Positions 24,862 through 33,969 of a stretch of DNA of 64,000 bases are shown piece by piece. The position numbers were made by a program, and so were the translations under genes. This DNA is from GCA-958296115 sp965222445 (lineage in GTDB: Bacteria; Chloroflexota; Dehalococcoidia; Lucifugimonadales; CAJWER01). Below the pieces are notes generated by a model that saw only the letters and a program-made list of their open reading frames with translations, was not told the origin of the DNA and did no database searches. The stretch lies in contig CBDCTY010000002.1 of assembly GCA_965222445.1 (NCBI GenBank), forward strand, positions 1,550,001-1,614,000, given 5' to 3'. The stretch's first letter is position 1; each line of letters starts with the position of its first letter.

Positions 24862-25440
24862 CTATTTGCGCCGGGGCTTGTGCGCGATGGTCTTGTAGTG
24901 TGCGTCGGAAACGGGGTACGGCCCCTCGACCGCAAGCCCGACTGTCTCCATAATGCCCGCCAGGGACTCGTAGGTGATCCCCGACGTCCGTCGCTCTTCC
25001 GCCTTCCACTGAACGATGATTGCCTCGCCGCCGGGCTTGAGCAGCCGGGCTATGTCGCGCGCGATGGCTTCGCGGCCATCGCGCGTTTCAGGGTAGTGCA
25101 AGACGAGGAAGCAGAGCACGAAGTCGGCAGCGGAGTCGGGCACAGGCGAGTCGGCGCCGCCGTTCCATACGGCCTCTACGTTCGAGAGCCCGGCATCGGC
25201 GCACCGCTCTTTCACGAGCGCCACCATCCTCGGCTCCTTGTCCACGGCGAACACCTTGCCGGATGGGCCCGCCAGCTCAGCCGCCGCCAGCGTCAGGTAC
25301 CCGGGACCGCAGCCGTAGTCGACTATGGTGTGGCCGCGGCCCACGCCGTGGGCCGCCAGCACGTCGCGAGGGCCCACGCCCTCGAACCTGGCTCCGTCCA
25401 GCAGACTCTCGATCCACTCCCTGCTGTAACGCTCGCTCAT
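24862..25440 (-). CDS. Class I SAM-dependent methyltransferase
   Basis: A 192-residue protein with the SAM-binding motif VDYGCGPGYLTLAAAELAG, an acidic residue at the end of the second strand (VFAVDKEPRMV), DFVLCFLVLHY and LLKPGGEAIIVQW. It belongs to the large Methyltransf_25/31 group and its substrate is not inferable. Its start overlaps the end of the NHL gene by four bases, so the two are translationally coupled. Confidence 0.9.
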   Translation of the reverse strand: MSERYSREWIESLLDGARFEGVGPRDVLAAHGVGRGHTIVDYGCGPGYLTLAAAELAGPSGKVFAVDKEPRMVALVKERCADAGLSNVEAVWNGGADSPVPDSAADFVLCFLVLHYPETRDGREAIARDIARLLKPGGEAIIVQWKAEERRTSGITYESLAGIMETVGLAVEGPYPVSDAHYKTIAHKPRRK

Positions 25441-27557
25441 TCTGTCCTCAGCCTCACGGCTTTGAGCTTGTTGTTGAACCTGTCCGAGACCAGCAGCACA
25501 CCGCTCCCGTAGAGACGCAGGCCGTTGGGCGCGTTCAGCCCCGCCAGTACCGCCGCCCCGCCGTCGCCGAAATCCCCCGCGTCTGGCCCGCCGGCGACCG
25601 TCTCCAGCCTGCCCTCCCGATTCACCCGGCGCACGCGGTTGTTGCCGGTGTCGGACACGTAGACGACCCCCTCGGCCGAGACCTCCAGACCCCAGGGCTC
25701 GTTCAGCATCGCCCGGTCGGCGGGCGTACCGTCTTCCGAGAAGCCCCTGGCGCCGGTGCCCACAATTGTACTGATTATGCCTTCTCCGTCGATCTTGCGC
25801 ACCACGTTGTGGTCACGGTCGCTGAAGTACAGGTTGCCCGCGCCGTCGAACCTGATTGCCGTGGGCGCGCCCACCCGGGCCTCGACGGACGGGGCCCCGT
25901 CGCCCGAATAGCCCGGCGTGCCGGTGCCGGCGACCGTCTCGATGATGCCGGACGAGGCGTCGACCCGCCTGATCCGGCCCGCCTCGGCATCGCCCACGTA
26001 GATGTCGCCGCCCGGCCCGTGCTCCACCGAAAGGACGTGAACGAGGTTGGCGGCGATGGCGGGCCCCCCGTCGCCCCGGTCCCACTTCTCGCCGGCGCCG
26101 GCCACGACCCGGATTATGCCGTCTTCGTCCACCCGCCGCACGTGGCCGTGCCTCGTGTCCGCTATGGCGACCCGGCCCCGAGAGTCGACCGACACGTCGT
26201 GGGGATTGCCCAGGTACGCCTCCGTGGCCGGGCCGTTGTCTCCCCCGTGTGCCCTCGCGCCGTTGCCCGCCATGGTGCGGATAATGCCTGTGTTCGGGTC
26301 GATAGCCCGGACACGCTGGTTCCAGACGTCCGCGACGTATATGTGGCCGTCGGGCCCTACGGATATGCCGCCCGGCCCTCGCAGGAAGGCCGCGGTGGCC
26401 TCTTCGCCGTCGTGTACGCTCGTGCCTCCAAGCACGGTGGTGACGATGCCGGTCGCCGCGTCGTACCGCCTGACCCTGCCCGAGCAGTCCGACCACAGCA
26501 CAGTGCCGTCCGGGTCGGCCCAGAGCCCGACCTCGCAGGAGTTGCAGCGAGTCTCGGGGCCGGGCAGCCCCTCCTCGCCGAAGCCCGGAGAGCCGGCGCC
26601 GACGAGCGTTTCCACCACGCCCGTACGGCCATCCACCCTGCGAATCCTGAAGCCGTACTTCTCGCCGACGTACAGGTTGTCGTGGTCGTCGACGTAGATG
26701 GCGTCGGGCATGAAGACGCTGGCCTCGACTGCGGGACCACCGTCGCCGTTGGACGCCGCCTGCCCGTTGCCGAACACTGTCGTGACTGTGCCCGACTCCA
26801 TGTCGATCTTGCGTATCCGGTGGTTCGAGTTGTCGCACACGTACAGGTTGCCCCGCGAGTCGAAGGCGAGATGCTCCGGGTGGTGGAACCCTGCAAGATC
26901 CGCAGGGCCGCCGTCTCCATGGTATCCGCCCATGCTGAGACCCGGCCCCGACGCCGGGTGGCTGTCCCCGTCCTCCGACGGGTGGTGGCGCGCGTCCCAC
27001 CCCGCGAACCTGTCGATGGTCCCGGTACGCGCGTCGATGCGGCGGATATTGTTCGCCCACTCGCTCGATATGTAGACGTTGCCCTCGCGGTCGATCGCTA
27101 TGCCGCAGTGGGTGTCGAGCTCCGCCTCGACCGCGTCGCCGCCGTCGCCGCCGCGCCCCTTGCTACCGCTGCCCGCTATGGTGGTGATGGTGCTCGTGGA
27201 GGCGTCGATTCGCCTGATGGTTGAGTTTCCCAGGTCCGAAAGGTACAGGTTGCCGTCGTCGTCTATGCGCAGGTCGTGGGGCTGATCGAACAGGGCCTCC
27301 GCAGCGGGGCCGCCGTCACCGGAGTTGCCGGGCACCCCCTGGCCAGCGTACTCGTGCAGTATACCGTCCACGTCGATGCGCCAGATCCGGTGGCCCCAGT
27401 AGTCTGCGACGAACAGGTCGCCGGCAGCGTTCCGTGCGATGCCCATGGGCCAGCCGGCGGGCGCCTCTCTGGCGGGCACGCCCTCGACGTACCCAACCCC
27501 GGCAACCGTCACGATGGCGCCGGGCTCCATCCGGGCGAACAGCTCGTTCAGGTTCAT
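25437..27557 (-). CDS. NHL-repeat beta-propeller protein
   Basis: A 706-residue protein made of about twelve NHL-type blades with units like GDLFVADYWGHRIWRID and GNLYLSDLGNSTIRRID, each followed by a GDGGPA loop. Two propellers of six blades are likely. No signal peptide is seen, so it is probably cytoplasmic unless exported in another way. The family binds proteins or ligands and some members are enzymes; none can be chosen here. Confidence 0.9.
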   Translation of the reverse strand: MNLNELFARMEPGAIVTVAGVGYVEGVPAREAPAGWPMGIARNAAGDLFVADYWGHRIWRIDVDGILHEYAGQGVPGNSGDGGPAAEALFDQPHDLRIDDDGNLYLSDLGNSTIRRIDASTSTITTIAGSGSKGRGGDGGDAVEAELDTHCGIAIDREGNVYISSEWANNIRRIDARTGTIDRFAGWDARHHPSEDGDSHPASGPGLSMGGYHGDGGPADLAGFHHPEHLAFDSRGNLYVCDNSNHRIRKIDMESGTVTTVFGNGQAASNGDGGPAVEASVFMPDAIYVDDHDNLYVGEKYGFRIRRVDGRTGVVETLVGAGSPGFGEEGLPGPETRCNSCEVGLWADPDGTVLWSDCSGRVRRYDAATGIVTTVLGGTSVHDGEEATAAFLRGPGGISVGPDGHIYVADVWNQRVRAIDPNTGIIRTMAGNGARAHGGDNGPATEAYLGNPHDVSVDSRGRVAIADTRHGHVRRVDEDGIIRVVAGAGEKWDRGDGGPAIAANLVHVLSVEHGPGGDIYVGDAEAGRIRRVDASSGIIETVAGTGTPGYSGDGAPSVEARVGAPTAIRFDGAGNLYFSDRDHNVVRKIDGEGIISTIVGTGARGFSEDGTPADRAMLNEPWGLEVSAEGVVYVSDTGNNRVRRVNREGRLETVAGGPDAGDFGDGGAAVLAGLNAPNGLRLYGSGVLLVSDRFNNKLKAVRLRTE

Positions 27558-27576
27558 ACGTATAGCGTACCTGCCC

Positions 27577-28281
27577 TCAAGACTTGTGGAGCAGCACCAC
27601 GTTTTCCTTCGGGAAACTGGGCCGCCACCCGTGCGCGTCGGCGATCCATCCCATGGTGCGCCTGCTGTAGAACGCTATGTGGGTGGGGTCCCTGTGATAG
27701 TACCACTCCGGGAAGTCAGCCCAATCGTCCAGCATGGCAGTCATGACCCCCAGCCATCCCCCAGGTCTAAGGAGTCCGTCCAGCGCGCGGAAGTCCCTGG
27801 CCGGGTCGTCGAAGTGCTCCGCCGTCTCGGTGCACACGATGAAGTCGTAGGTGTCCTGCAGGACAGCCCGGTCCGGGTGGAAGTGCTTGTCGTAGACGGA
27901 GACGACAAACCCATCCTCAGCCATCATCGCGGCAAGGGCGGGCCCGGGTCCCGCGCCGTAGTCCAGCCCCTTGGATCCGGGATCGAGCTGCGGCTTCATT
28001 TGGCTCCAGAGCCGGTCCAGGAAGGCGCGGTAGTCGGCGTCGTCCGGGTTGTTGTCGTGCTCCAGGTACCGCCGCCGCTCGGCCTCGTGTCCGACGTGGA
28101 ATCGAGCGGATACGGAGACGAGGTCGCACACGGCGCAGTGTACGAAGTCGCGTGTCATGGCGCGGTTCCGCACGCTATGGAACGGCGACACGCCGGAGCC
28201 GCACAGCGGACACGCGTCTGCGGCGACCGGCCGACCATGGCCTCGCGTGGCTGTCTGAGTCAGACCCTCCTGTGGGCGCAT
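27577..28281 (-). CDS. Class I methyltransferase with N-terminal zinc-ribbon-like motif
   Basis: A 234-residue protein. An N-terminal Cys pair (CPLC, residues about 21-24) and a second pair (CAVC, near residue 46) form a likely zinc site. The SAM domain follows with GLDYGAGPGPALAAM, a degenerate motif I, and TAEHFDDPARDF. Similar Cys-rich heads occur in methyltransferases acting on sugars and small metabolites. It lies 19 bases from the NHL gene. Confidence 0.82.
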   Translation of the reverse strand: MRPQEGLTQTATRGHGRPVAADACPLCGSGVSPFHSVRNRAMTRDFVHCAVCDLVSVSARFHVGHEAERRRYLEHDNNPDDADYRAFLDRLWSQMKPQLDPGSKGLDYGAGPGPALAAMMAEDGFVVSVYDKHFHPDRAVLQDTYDFIVCTETAEHFDDPARDFRALDGLLRPGGWLGVMTAMLDDWADFPEWYYHRDPTHIAFYSRRTMGWIADAHGWRPSFPKENVVLLHKS

Positions 28282-28314
28282 TCAGGTGCTGCACGAGCCC
28301 CCGAGGCCGGGACT

Positions 28315-28722
28315 TCAGGACTTATACCAGAGCATGAGTCCCCCTGCGCCCACGATCGGCGGCAGGATCGCGTCGACTATCGCCCAGACGGTCCAGTCCT
28401 CCAGGCTGGCGTGATTCACCAGGTGGGCGGTCCAGTTCGAGAAGAAGAGGAGCAGCAGTACGCTGGTTGCGAAGAAGGCGACGTTCACGCTCACGTAGCG
28501 CTTCAGGTCGGCGTCGTCTCCGGATTTGCACAGCCTCCACATATCCAGGCAGCTTGCGACGAACACGATCAGTATCGCCGCCGCCATGAAGAAGTCGAGG
28601 ACGTCCCATATGGGGTACTCGCTGTCGTTGTCGAAGAAGAAGGGTGTGAGGATGAAGTTCACGGCGACAGCGAGGGCTATCACCATGGCGTAGGCCCCAA
28701 GAATGCGCTGAAGAATGTGCAT
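28315..28722 (-). CDS. Small four-helix membrane protein
   Basis: A 135-residue protein with four hydrophobic segments (residues about 5-27, 40-60, 75-95 and 110-130) and no recognised domain. The ATG at 28722 follows GAGGAGGT; the longer upstream frame is rejected for that reason. Confidence 0.7.
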   Translation of the reverse strand: MHILQRILGAYAMVIALAVAVNFILTPFFFDNDSEYPIWDVLDFFMAAAILIVFVASCLDMWRLCKSGDDADLKRYVSVNVAFFATSVLLLLFFSNWTAHLVNHASLEDWTVWAIVDAILPPIVGAGGLMLWYKS

Positions 28723-28895
28723 TTCGACCTCCTCGGACAGCTTGCTCTCAGCCACTGCTGGCCTAGCATTGGGCGGCATTATACCAATTGGTCTTGACTA
28801 CGCCGCCAATTCAGATCGTAGGGGCTGCGGGGAGGGCGGGTTGCAAACGGGTTGCAAACCCTCCCCTACGCCAGTGGACTCGTCTTCGATAGTGA

Positions 28896-29261
28896 TTACG
28901 GATGATTGCCGCTCGGTTGCTCAAGGTAGATGGTGTTGCCCTCGGGGTCCTCGAAACCAGCTACCTTCGCGCCCCAGTGACCTTCCGACAGTGGGTGGGT
29001 CACGACCAGACCAGCTTCAGTCACGGCTCGCAGACTGCGGTCGATATCGCCTGAGGCGAAGACCAGGGAAACACCCGAAGCGGCGTTGTCGGCGGCGGTA
29101 AGGACCAGAGACGCCCCAGCCATCTTGAATCCCGCACCCCAACCAGGGTCGTGGAAGTCCTCATCGAATCCCAGAACATCCCGATAGAAGGCCCTCATCC
29201 CCTCGAGGTCTTCGACCTTGACGAACACCTCGTCGAGCCTGTCAACGGTCTTGGCAAACAT
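28896..29261 (-). CDS. VOC-superfamily (glyoxalase-like) protein
   Basis: A 121-residue single VOC unit made of two beta-alpha-beta-beta-beta modules: VFVKVEDLEGMRAFYRDVLG at the start and GFEDPEGNTIYLEQ at the end. Glu in the last strand is one likely metal ligand. The family covers glyoxalases, dioxygenases and resistance proteins; a specific role cannot be inferred. Confidence 0.88.
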   Translation of the reverse strand: MFAKTVDRLDEVFVKVEDLEGMRAFYRDVLGFDEDFHDPGWGAGFKMAGASLVLTAADNAASGVSLVFASGDIDRSLRAVTEAGLVVTHPLSEGHWGAKVAGFEDPEGNTIYLEQPSGNHP

Positions 29262-29284
29262 CGCTCCACCTCACTGTCACCCGA

Positions 29285-31264
29285 TCATCGGTCGAGATTC
29301 AGCCATGCAGCCTCTTCGGGAGAGATTGCGACGCCGAGCGCCTCCAGTGACGACGCGGTCTCGCGCATCGTGGCGGGCCCGATGATGGGGAATACAGGGA
29401 ATGGCTGGGCGAGCACGTAGGCGAGGGCGATGGTCGTCGGCTCGACGCCTTTCTCCTTCGCAAGGACGCGGGCCCGCTCCCGGCGCTCGAGGTTGTCGTC
29501 GCCGAGCCAGGATGCCGGGAACGTCACGGGCCCGTCGGTCGCGAAGAATCCCTGGGCCTGGCTCGACCAGGAGAGAAGCTGCACCTGCCGAGCCTCCAGC
29601 CAGCGCCTCGATTCCTGCCCCGAGGCGGCCACGCAACCCTCCCACGGCGGCTCGATCATCCTGGCCAGGCTGAAGTTGTTGCTCAGCACCGAGAAGCCCG
29701 TCCGTCCCCGTATCGCCGCGTACTCGTTTGCCTCGTCGAAGCGGGCGATGGACCAGTTCGACCCTCCGAATGCCCGAATCCGGCCCGCTGACACGTGCTC
29801 GTCGAGCACGTCTATGAACTCCCCAACCGGGACCTCAGGGTTGTCGCGGTGGAGGAGGTAGACGTCCACGTAGTCGGTGCCAAGCTCGTCGAGGCTGCGC
29901 GCCAGCTGGGTAGTCACCTTCTCGGGGTAACAGTCGGGCGTGTGGGCGCCCTTGGTGATGACGACCGACCGGTCGCGTATGCCCCTGTTCCGCATCCACG
30001 TCCCCAGCGTCGCCTCCGACCCGGCGTACACCCTCGCCGTATCGAAGCAGTTCCCGCCCATCTCGAAGAAGTCGTCGTACATCACCGACGCGTGCCGCAG
30101 GTCGCGGCGACCCAGCGTGCCCATAACGATCCGCGACACCGGCTTGCCGACGCCGTCCACGCTGCCGTATGTCATGGACGCGTTAGGCCAAGGCGCCAGT
30201 GGTCGGCCGTGGACGGGTACCGTCAGCTGTTCGGGCCGCTCCGCGTCGTACTCGACCCCGATGGCCTCCCGCCATCGGTCCAGCGTCCTCATGTTCGCGA
30301 GCGAGTCTTCCCACGCCATGCCCGGGAAGCTGGCCTGGCGGCGCTCGATGTTCTCGGCGACGTGGTCGGCCTCGATGGCGTAGAGCCACCTGTCGGTCGT
30401 GACCTCCATCCGCTCGGGCTCCCGGCCCGCGCGGTGGACCTCGATGTGGCTCGTCCCGCCCTCGCGCCCGCTGCAGAACCACGGCTCAGGCACTACGAGG
30501 TGCCCCTCGGTGCCGTGGATTCGGACCTCGCTGCCCATCGCCAGGCGCACGCCACAAGAGACCTCCGCGACGATGTCCCCGTCGAACAGCAGCGTTGCCG
30601 CCGTGTACTCGTCCACGCGGCTCTCCGCCCCGACATGGCCCACCGCGTACACCTCCCGGGGCTCCGCTACATCCACGCCGAGCGCGACGGCGGCCACCAT
30701 CCGGCTCATCGACACCGTGTAGCAGCCGAGGTCCAGGATGCCGCCGCCCCCGAGGGCGTTGGCGAGGTGCCTATCCTCCAGGTCGTATGCGCCCCGGAAA
30801 CCGAACGTCGCCCGCACCAGCTTCACGTCGCCGATGACGCCGCTCCGGAGCAGCTCCACGAGCCTCTCCGTCTGCGGGTGGCACCGGTACATGAACGCCT
30901 CCATGAGGAAGACGTCATTGCGCCGCGCCGCCTCGACGACTGCCATGGTGTCCGCCTCGTTCAGCGTCATTGGCTTCTCGCACAGGACGTGCTTCCCGGC
31001 CTCGGCGCACCTGATCGCCCACTCGGCATGCATCGGGTGGGGCGTGGAGATGTAGACGGCGTCCACGCCCGGGGCGTCGACGAGTGCCTCGTAGGAGGCA
31101 TGCCTGCGCCCGACGCGGTGGGTTTCACCGAAGCGCTCGGCGTTCGCCTCCGTCCTGCTGGCCACGGCAACCAGATCGCCGGTGTCTGTGTGATCCAGGG
31201 CACGCGCGAACGCATCGGCGATCTTGCCCGTACCTATGATTCCCCATCTCAGCGGCCCGCCCAT
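29285..31264 (-). CDS. Fused Gfo/Idh/MocA oxidoreductase - aldo/keto reductase
   Basis: A 659-residue protein with two oxidoreductase domains. Residues about 5-330 are a Gfo/Idh/MocA enzyme (GIIGTGKIADAFARAL nucleotide motif, CEKPMTLN with the catalytic Lys, GGGGILDLGCYTVS). Residues about 345-655 are an aldo/keto reductase (CFDTARVYAGSEATLG with the catalytic Tyr, Lys in VVITKGAH, and IIGPATMRETASSLEAL near the NADP site). Both act on sugars or sugar acids with NAD(P). The join is in frame with no stop or frameshift, and each half has normal family length. Confidence 0.9.
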   Translation of the reverse strand: MGGPLRWGIIGTGKIADAFARALDHTDTGDLVAVASRTEANAERFGETHRVGRRHASYEALVDAPGVDAVYISTPHPMHAEWAIRCAEAGKHVLCEKPMTLNEADTMAVVEAARRNDVFLMEAFMYRCHPQTERLVELLRSGVIGDVKLVRATFGFRGAYDLEDRHLANALGGGGILDLGCYTVSMSRMVAAVALGVDVAEPREVYAVGHVGAESRVDEYTAATLLFDGDIVAEVSCGVRLAMGSEVRIHGTEGHLVVPEPWFCSGREGGTSHIEVHRAGREPERMEVTTDRWLYAIEADHVAENIERRQASFPGMAWEDSLANMRTLDRWREAIGVEYDAERPEQLTVPVHGRPLAPWPNASMTYGSVDGVGKPVSRIVMGTLGRRDLRHASVMYDDFFEMGGNCFDTARVYAGSEATLGTWMRNRGIRDRSVVITKGAHTPDCYPEKVTTQLARSLDELGTDYVDVYLLHRDNPEVPVGEFIDVLDEHVSAGRIRAFGGSNWSIARFDEANEYAAIRGRTGFSVLSNNFSLARMIEPPWEGCVAASGQESRRWLEARQVQLLSWSSQAQGFFATDGPVTFPASWLGDDNLERRERARVLAKEKGVEPTTIALAYVLAQPFPVFPIIGPATMRETASSLEALGVAISPEEAAWLNLDR

Positions 31265-31351
31265 GTGGTACCCCTCCAGCCGCCTGGATGCCGTCTCAGG
31301 CGGCGACGGGGTGATGATACACTGGATAGCCGCGCCGACGGGAGGTAAGCC

Positions 31352-32026
31352 TTGAAGTCAGCCCTGCTCGTATGGGGTGGATGGCCGGGGCACTCGCCAA
31401 AGGAGTGCGCCGATATGTTTGCGCCTTGGCTCGAGAGCCAGGGCTTTTCTGTCGAGGTGTCCGACACCCTGGATGCGTATCTCGACGCCGACAGCCTGAA
31501 GGAGCTTAGCCTCATCGTCCCCATCTGGACGCAGGGCGAGATCACCGAGGAACAGGAGACGAACCTCCTGGCCGCCGTGGCGAGCGGCGTCGGCATCGCG
31601 GGCTGGCACGGCTGCATGGGCGACTCCTTCCGCATGAGCACGGACTACCAGTTCATGGTTGGCGGCCAGTGGGTCTCCCACCCGGGCGGCTACATCGACT
31701 ACGAGGTCAACATAGTCGACCGGGACGACCCCATCACTGCCGGGCTCGACGACTTCAAGATGTCGACGGAGCAGTACTACATGCACGTCGACCCCAGCAA
31801 CAAGGTGCTGGCGACGACCACCTTCGCCGGAGACCAGCAGGTCAGCAGTGCCGCGCCCTACAAGTGTTCCTGGATCGCCGGTTGTGTGATGCCCGTAGTC
31901 TGGAAGCGCATGTGGGGTGAGGGCAGCGTCTTCTACTCGTCCCTGGGCCACAAGATGGACGATTTCGACGTGCCCGAGGTGATGGAGATCGCCAGGCGCG
32001 GCATGTTGTGGGCCAGTCGTGAGTGA
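31352..32026 (+). CDS. ThuA-like glutamine-amidotransferase-fold protein
   Basis: A 224-residue ThuA-domain protein: LLVWGGWPGHSPKECAD at the start, GIAGWHGCMGDSF near residue 87, and YEVNIVDRDDPITAGLDDF and VFYSSLGHKMDDF later. ThuA proteins take part in disaccharide (trehalose-type) use and often sit with Gfo/Idh/MocA enzymes, as here. The start is TTG with GGAGGTAA just upstream. Confidence 0.9.
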   Translation: MKSALLVWGGWPGHSPKECADMFAPWLESQGFSVEVSDTLDAYLDADSLKELSLIVPIWTQGEITEEQETNLLAAVASGVGIAGWHGCMGDSFRMSTDYQFMVGGQWVSHPGGYIDYEVNIVDRDDPITAGLDDFKMSTEQYYMHVDPSNKVLATTTFAGDQQVSSAAPYKCSWIAGCVMPVVWKRMWGEGSVFYSSLGHKMDDFDVPEVMEIARRGMLWASRE

Positions 32027-33101
32027 CGGCAGCGCGCCCCTTGGGGTCGGCGTAGTCGGCTGCGGCAGCGTCAGCAACCGGTACTTCCGCCATCTGCCCG
32101 TCTACGACCACGTCCGCGTCGTGGGATGCGCCGACATGATCCACGAGCGCGCGGTGACTACCGCCGAGCGCTACGGCATCCCCAAGGCCTACTCGGTCGC
32201 AGAAATGCTCGCCGACCCGGACGTGGACCTGGTGCTGAATCTCACGCCGCCGCAGGCCCACGTCGACGTCATCCTGGCGGCGATACGGGCCGGCAAGCAC
32301 GCATACTCCGAGAAGCCCCTTGCCATAGAAAGAGCGGCCGGCGCGGAGATCGTGCGCGAGGCCGCCGAGTGCGGCGTGATGGTGGGCTGCGCCCCGGACA
32401 CCTTCCTCGGCGCGGGAATCCAGACCTGCCGCATGCTCATCGACGAAGGCGTAATCGGCGCGCCCGTCGGGGCCGCCGCGTCCTTCACCTGCCCAGGCCA
32501 CGAGCACTGGCACCCCAACCCGGGCTTTCACTATCTGCGCGGCGGAGGCCCCGTCTTCGACATGGGGCCCTACTACCTCACAGCCCTTGTCACGCTGCTG
32601 GGCCCCATCGACCGCGTCACCAGCTTCGCCACGCGCACCTACGACGAACGCACCAGTGATATCCACCCCGGCGTCAGGTTCACCGTAGAGGTGCCGACGC
32701 ATTTCGCGGGCGCCCTCCACTTCGCCGCAGGGACTACCGCCACGGTAACCATGAGCTTCGACGTGTGGGGGTCCGAGGCGCCCCGCATCGAGGTCTACGG
32801 TACCAAGGGCACCGTCAGCGTACCCGACCCTAACCACTTCGGCGGCCCCGTCAGAGTCAGGGTGGGCGGTGGCGACTGGGAGGAGGTCCCTCTCCGGTTC
32901 ACTGAGGGTGGTAGAGGTATCGGCGTGGCCGACATGGCCTCGGCCGTCCAGGAGGCCAGGCCCTCACGCATCGACGCAAGCCTCGCCTACCACGTCCTCG
33001 ACGCCATGCAGGCCCTCCACGAGTCCTCAGACCAGGGCCGCCACATCCGCCTAAGCTCGACCTGCGCCCGCCCCGAAACACGCCAGACCGGGCGGGTGTG
33101 A
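32019..33101 (+). CDS. Gfo/Idh/MocA-family oxidoreductase
   Basis: A 360-residue enzyme. The NAD(P) motif VGVVGCGSVSNRYF is at residues 10-23, SEKPLAIE near residue 97 carries the catalytic Lys, and GGGPVFDMGPYY near residue 176 is the second family motif. The GTG start overlaps the ThuA gene by eight bases, so the two form a coupled pair probably acting on a modified sugar. The last 32 codons have a diverged duplicate at 33455. Confidence 0.92.
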   Translation: MSDGSAPLGVGVVGCGSVSNRYFRHLPVYDHVRVVGCADMIHERAVTTAERYGIPKAYSVAEMLADPDVDLVLNLTPPQAHVDVILAAIRAGKHAYSEKPLAIERAAGAEIVREAAECGVMVGCAPDTFLGAGIQTCRMLIDEGVIGAPVGAAASFTCPGHEHWHPNPGFHYLRGGGPVFDMGPYYLTALVTLLGPIDRVTSFATRTYDERTSDIHPGVRFTVEVPTHFAGALHFAAGTTATVTMSFDVWGSEAPRIEVYGTKGTVSVPDPNHFGGPVRVRVGGGDWEEVPLRFTEGGRGIGVADMASAVQEARPSRIDASLAYHVLDAMQALHESSDQGRHIRLSSTCARPETRQTGRV

Positions 33102-33104
33102 GCG
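33008..33104. repeat. Left copy of a 97-bp diverged direct repeat
   Basis: The 3' end of the Gfo gene (from GCAGGCCCTCCACGAG to CGGGCGGGTGTGAGCG) recurs at 33455-33551 with an offset of 447 bases and roughly 80% identity by eye. A solitary HicB gene lies between the copies. Confidence 0.8.
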
Positions 33105-33202
33105 GGAACTCCCGCCCCCGTCATTCCGGCCTTGAGCCGGATTCCTGTCCGCAGGAACCGTCCACCATCCAGTCCCCGGACCTATGCTATATTTGGTGGC
33201 CT

Positions 33203-33445
33203 ATGACCAACTCCTACACGGTTGTGCTCGAGAAGAGTGACAATGGATACGCGGCGTACCTTCCAGGCCTGCCAGGCTGTGTGGCCGCAGGCGACACCCT
33301 GGAAGAGACAAAGGCATTGATAGCTGAAGCGGTTGCGTCTCACCTGGAGATACTGGCAGACGACCGTTCCGGTCTGGCCACAGTGGCTCAGCCGTCTCTT
33401 CGCTACGAGGTAGCTTCCGAAGCAGCCCGGCCTTCTGTTGCTTAA
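33203..33445 (+). CDS. Solitary HicB-like antitoxin-domain protein
   Basis: An 80-residue HicB-type protein (YTVVLEKSDNGYAAYLPGLP followed by GCVAAGDTLEETKALIAEAV), the RNase-H-like fold used by HicB antitoxins. There is no DNA-binding domain and no HicA directly beside it; the HicA at 33781 has its own HicB. The ATG at 33203 is chosen; the longer frame runs into repeat DNA. A TATATT box at 33188 lies nine bases upstream. Confidence 0.82.
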   Translation: MTNSYTVVLEKSDNGYAAYLPGLPGCVAAGDTLEETKALIAEAVASHLEILADDRSGLATVAQPSLRYEVASEAARPSVA

Positions 33446-33454
33446 CCCCGAAGG

Positions 33455-33551
33455 GCAGGCCCTTCACGAGTCTTCAGGCTAGGGACGCCGCGTGCGCCTC
33501 ACCTCAACCTGCGCCCGCTCCGAACCACGCCAGACCGGGCGAGTGTGATCG
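33455..33551. repeat. Right copy of the 97-bp diverged direct repeat
   Basis: It matches 33008-33104, for example the shared run ACGCCAGACCGGGCG near both ends. It has no open frame of its own in register with the Gfo protein. The spacer from 33552 to 33743 holds no gene. Confidence 0.8.
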
Positions 33552-33743
33552 CGGAGAGACAAGAGCCCTGATACGTGAAGCCTTTAGGCCCGATTTCAGC
33601 TACGGAATCGCCCAACCCTTAACTTGTCGCTCCGCGACTTCTCCTGTACGCGGGTAATGAAACACCAATGTCCCCGAAAGTCTCTTGCACTGTAAGGGGG
33701 CTGCGCGCGAGCACTTGCCTCCACTTGCAAGGACAACAGAACG

Positions 33744-33772
33744 TTGACAACAACACAAATGTTGTGCACGAT
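33744..33772 (+). promoter_or_regulatory. hicAB promoter with inverted-repeat operator
   Basis: TTGACA at 33744-33749 is followed 17-19 bases later by a weak -10 (GATATG region). ACAACA (33747-33752) and TGTTGT (33760-33765) form an inverted repeat with seven bases between, overlapping the -35, as expected for an operator bound by HicB. Confidence 0.5.
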
Positions 33773-33780
33773 ATGAAAGG

Positions 33781-33969
33781 ATGAACGCCCGGGAGCTTCG
33801 CCGCTGGCTGAGAAGGCAAGGCTGCACATTCCACACCCACAAGGGAGGTAGCGGACATCTCACCATCCGGCTCGGAGACCGCACCAGCCAGTTGCCAATG
33901 CACGGTGGCAGTAAGGAGCTGGGACGCGGACTGGTTGCTAAAATCAAGAAAGACCTGGGGTTGGACTGA
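33781..33969 (+). CDS. hicA: HicA mRNA interferase toxin
   Basis: A 62-residue HicA: MNARELRRWLRRQGCTFHTH, with KGGSGHLTI around the catalytic His and PMHGGSKELGRGL. The double-stranded-RNA-binding-like fold cleaves mRNA when not bound by HicB. Its stop overlaps the hicB start by one base. Confidence 0.93.
   Translation: MNARELRRWLRRQGCTFHTHKGGSGHLTIRLGDRTSQLPMHGGSKELGRGLVAKIKKDLGLD

Noticed and set aside
29795..31348. 517-codon frame opposite the Gfo-AKR fusion
   Set aside because: It is the antisense of a clear two-domain enzyme, with no motifs of its own.
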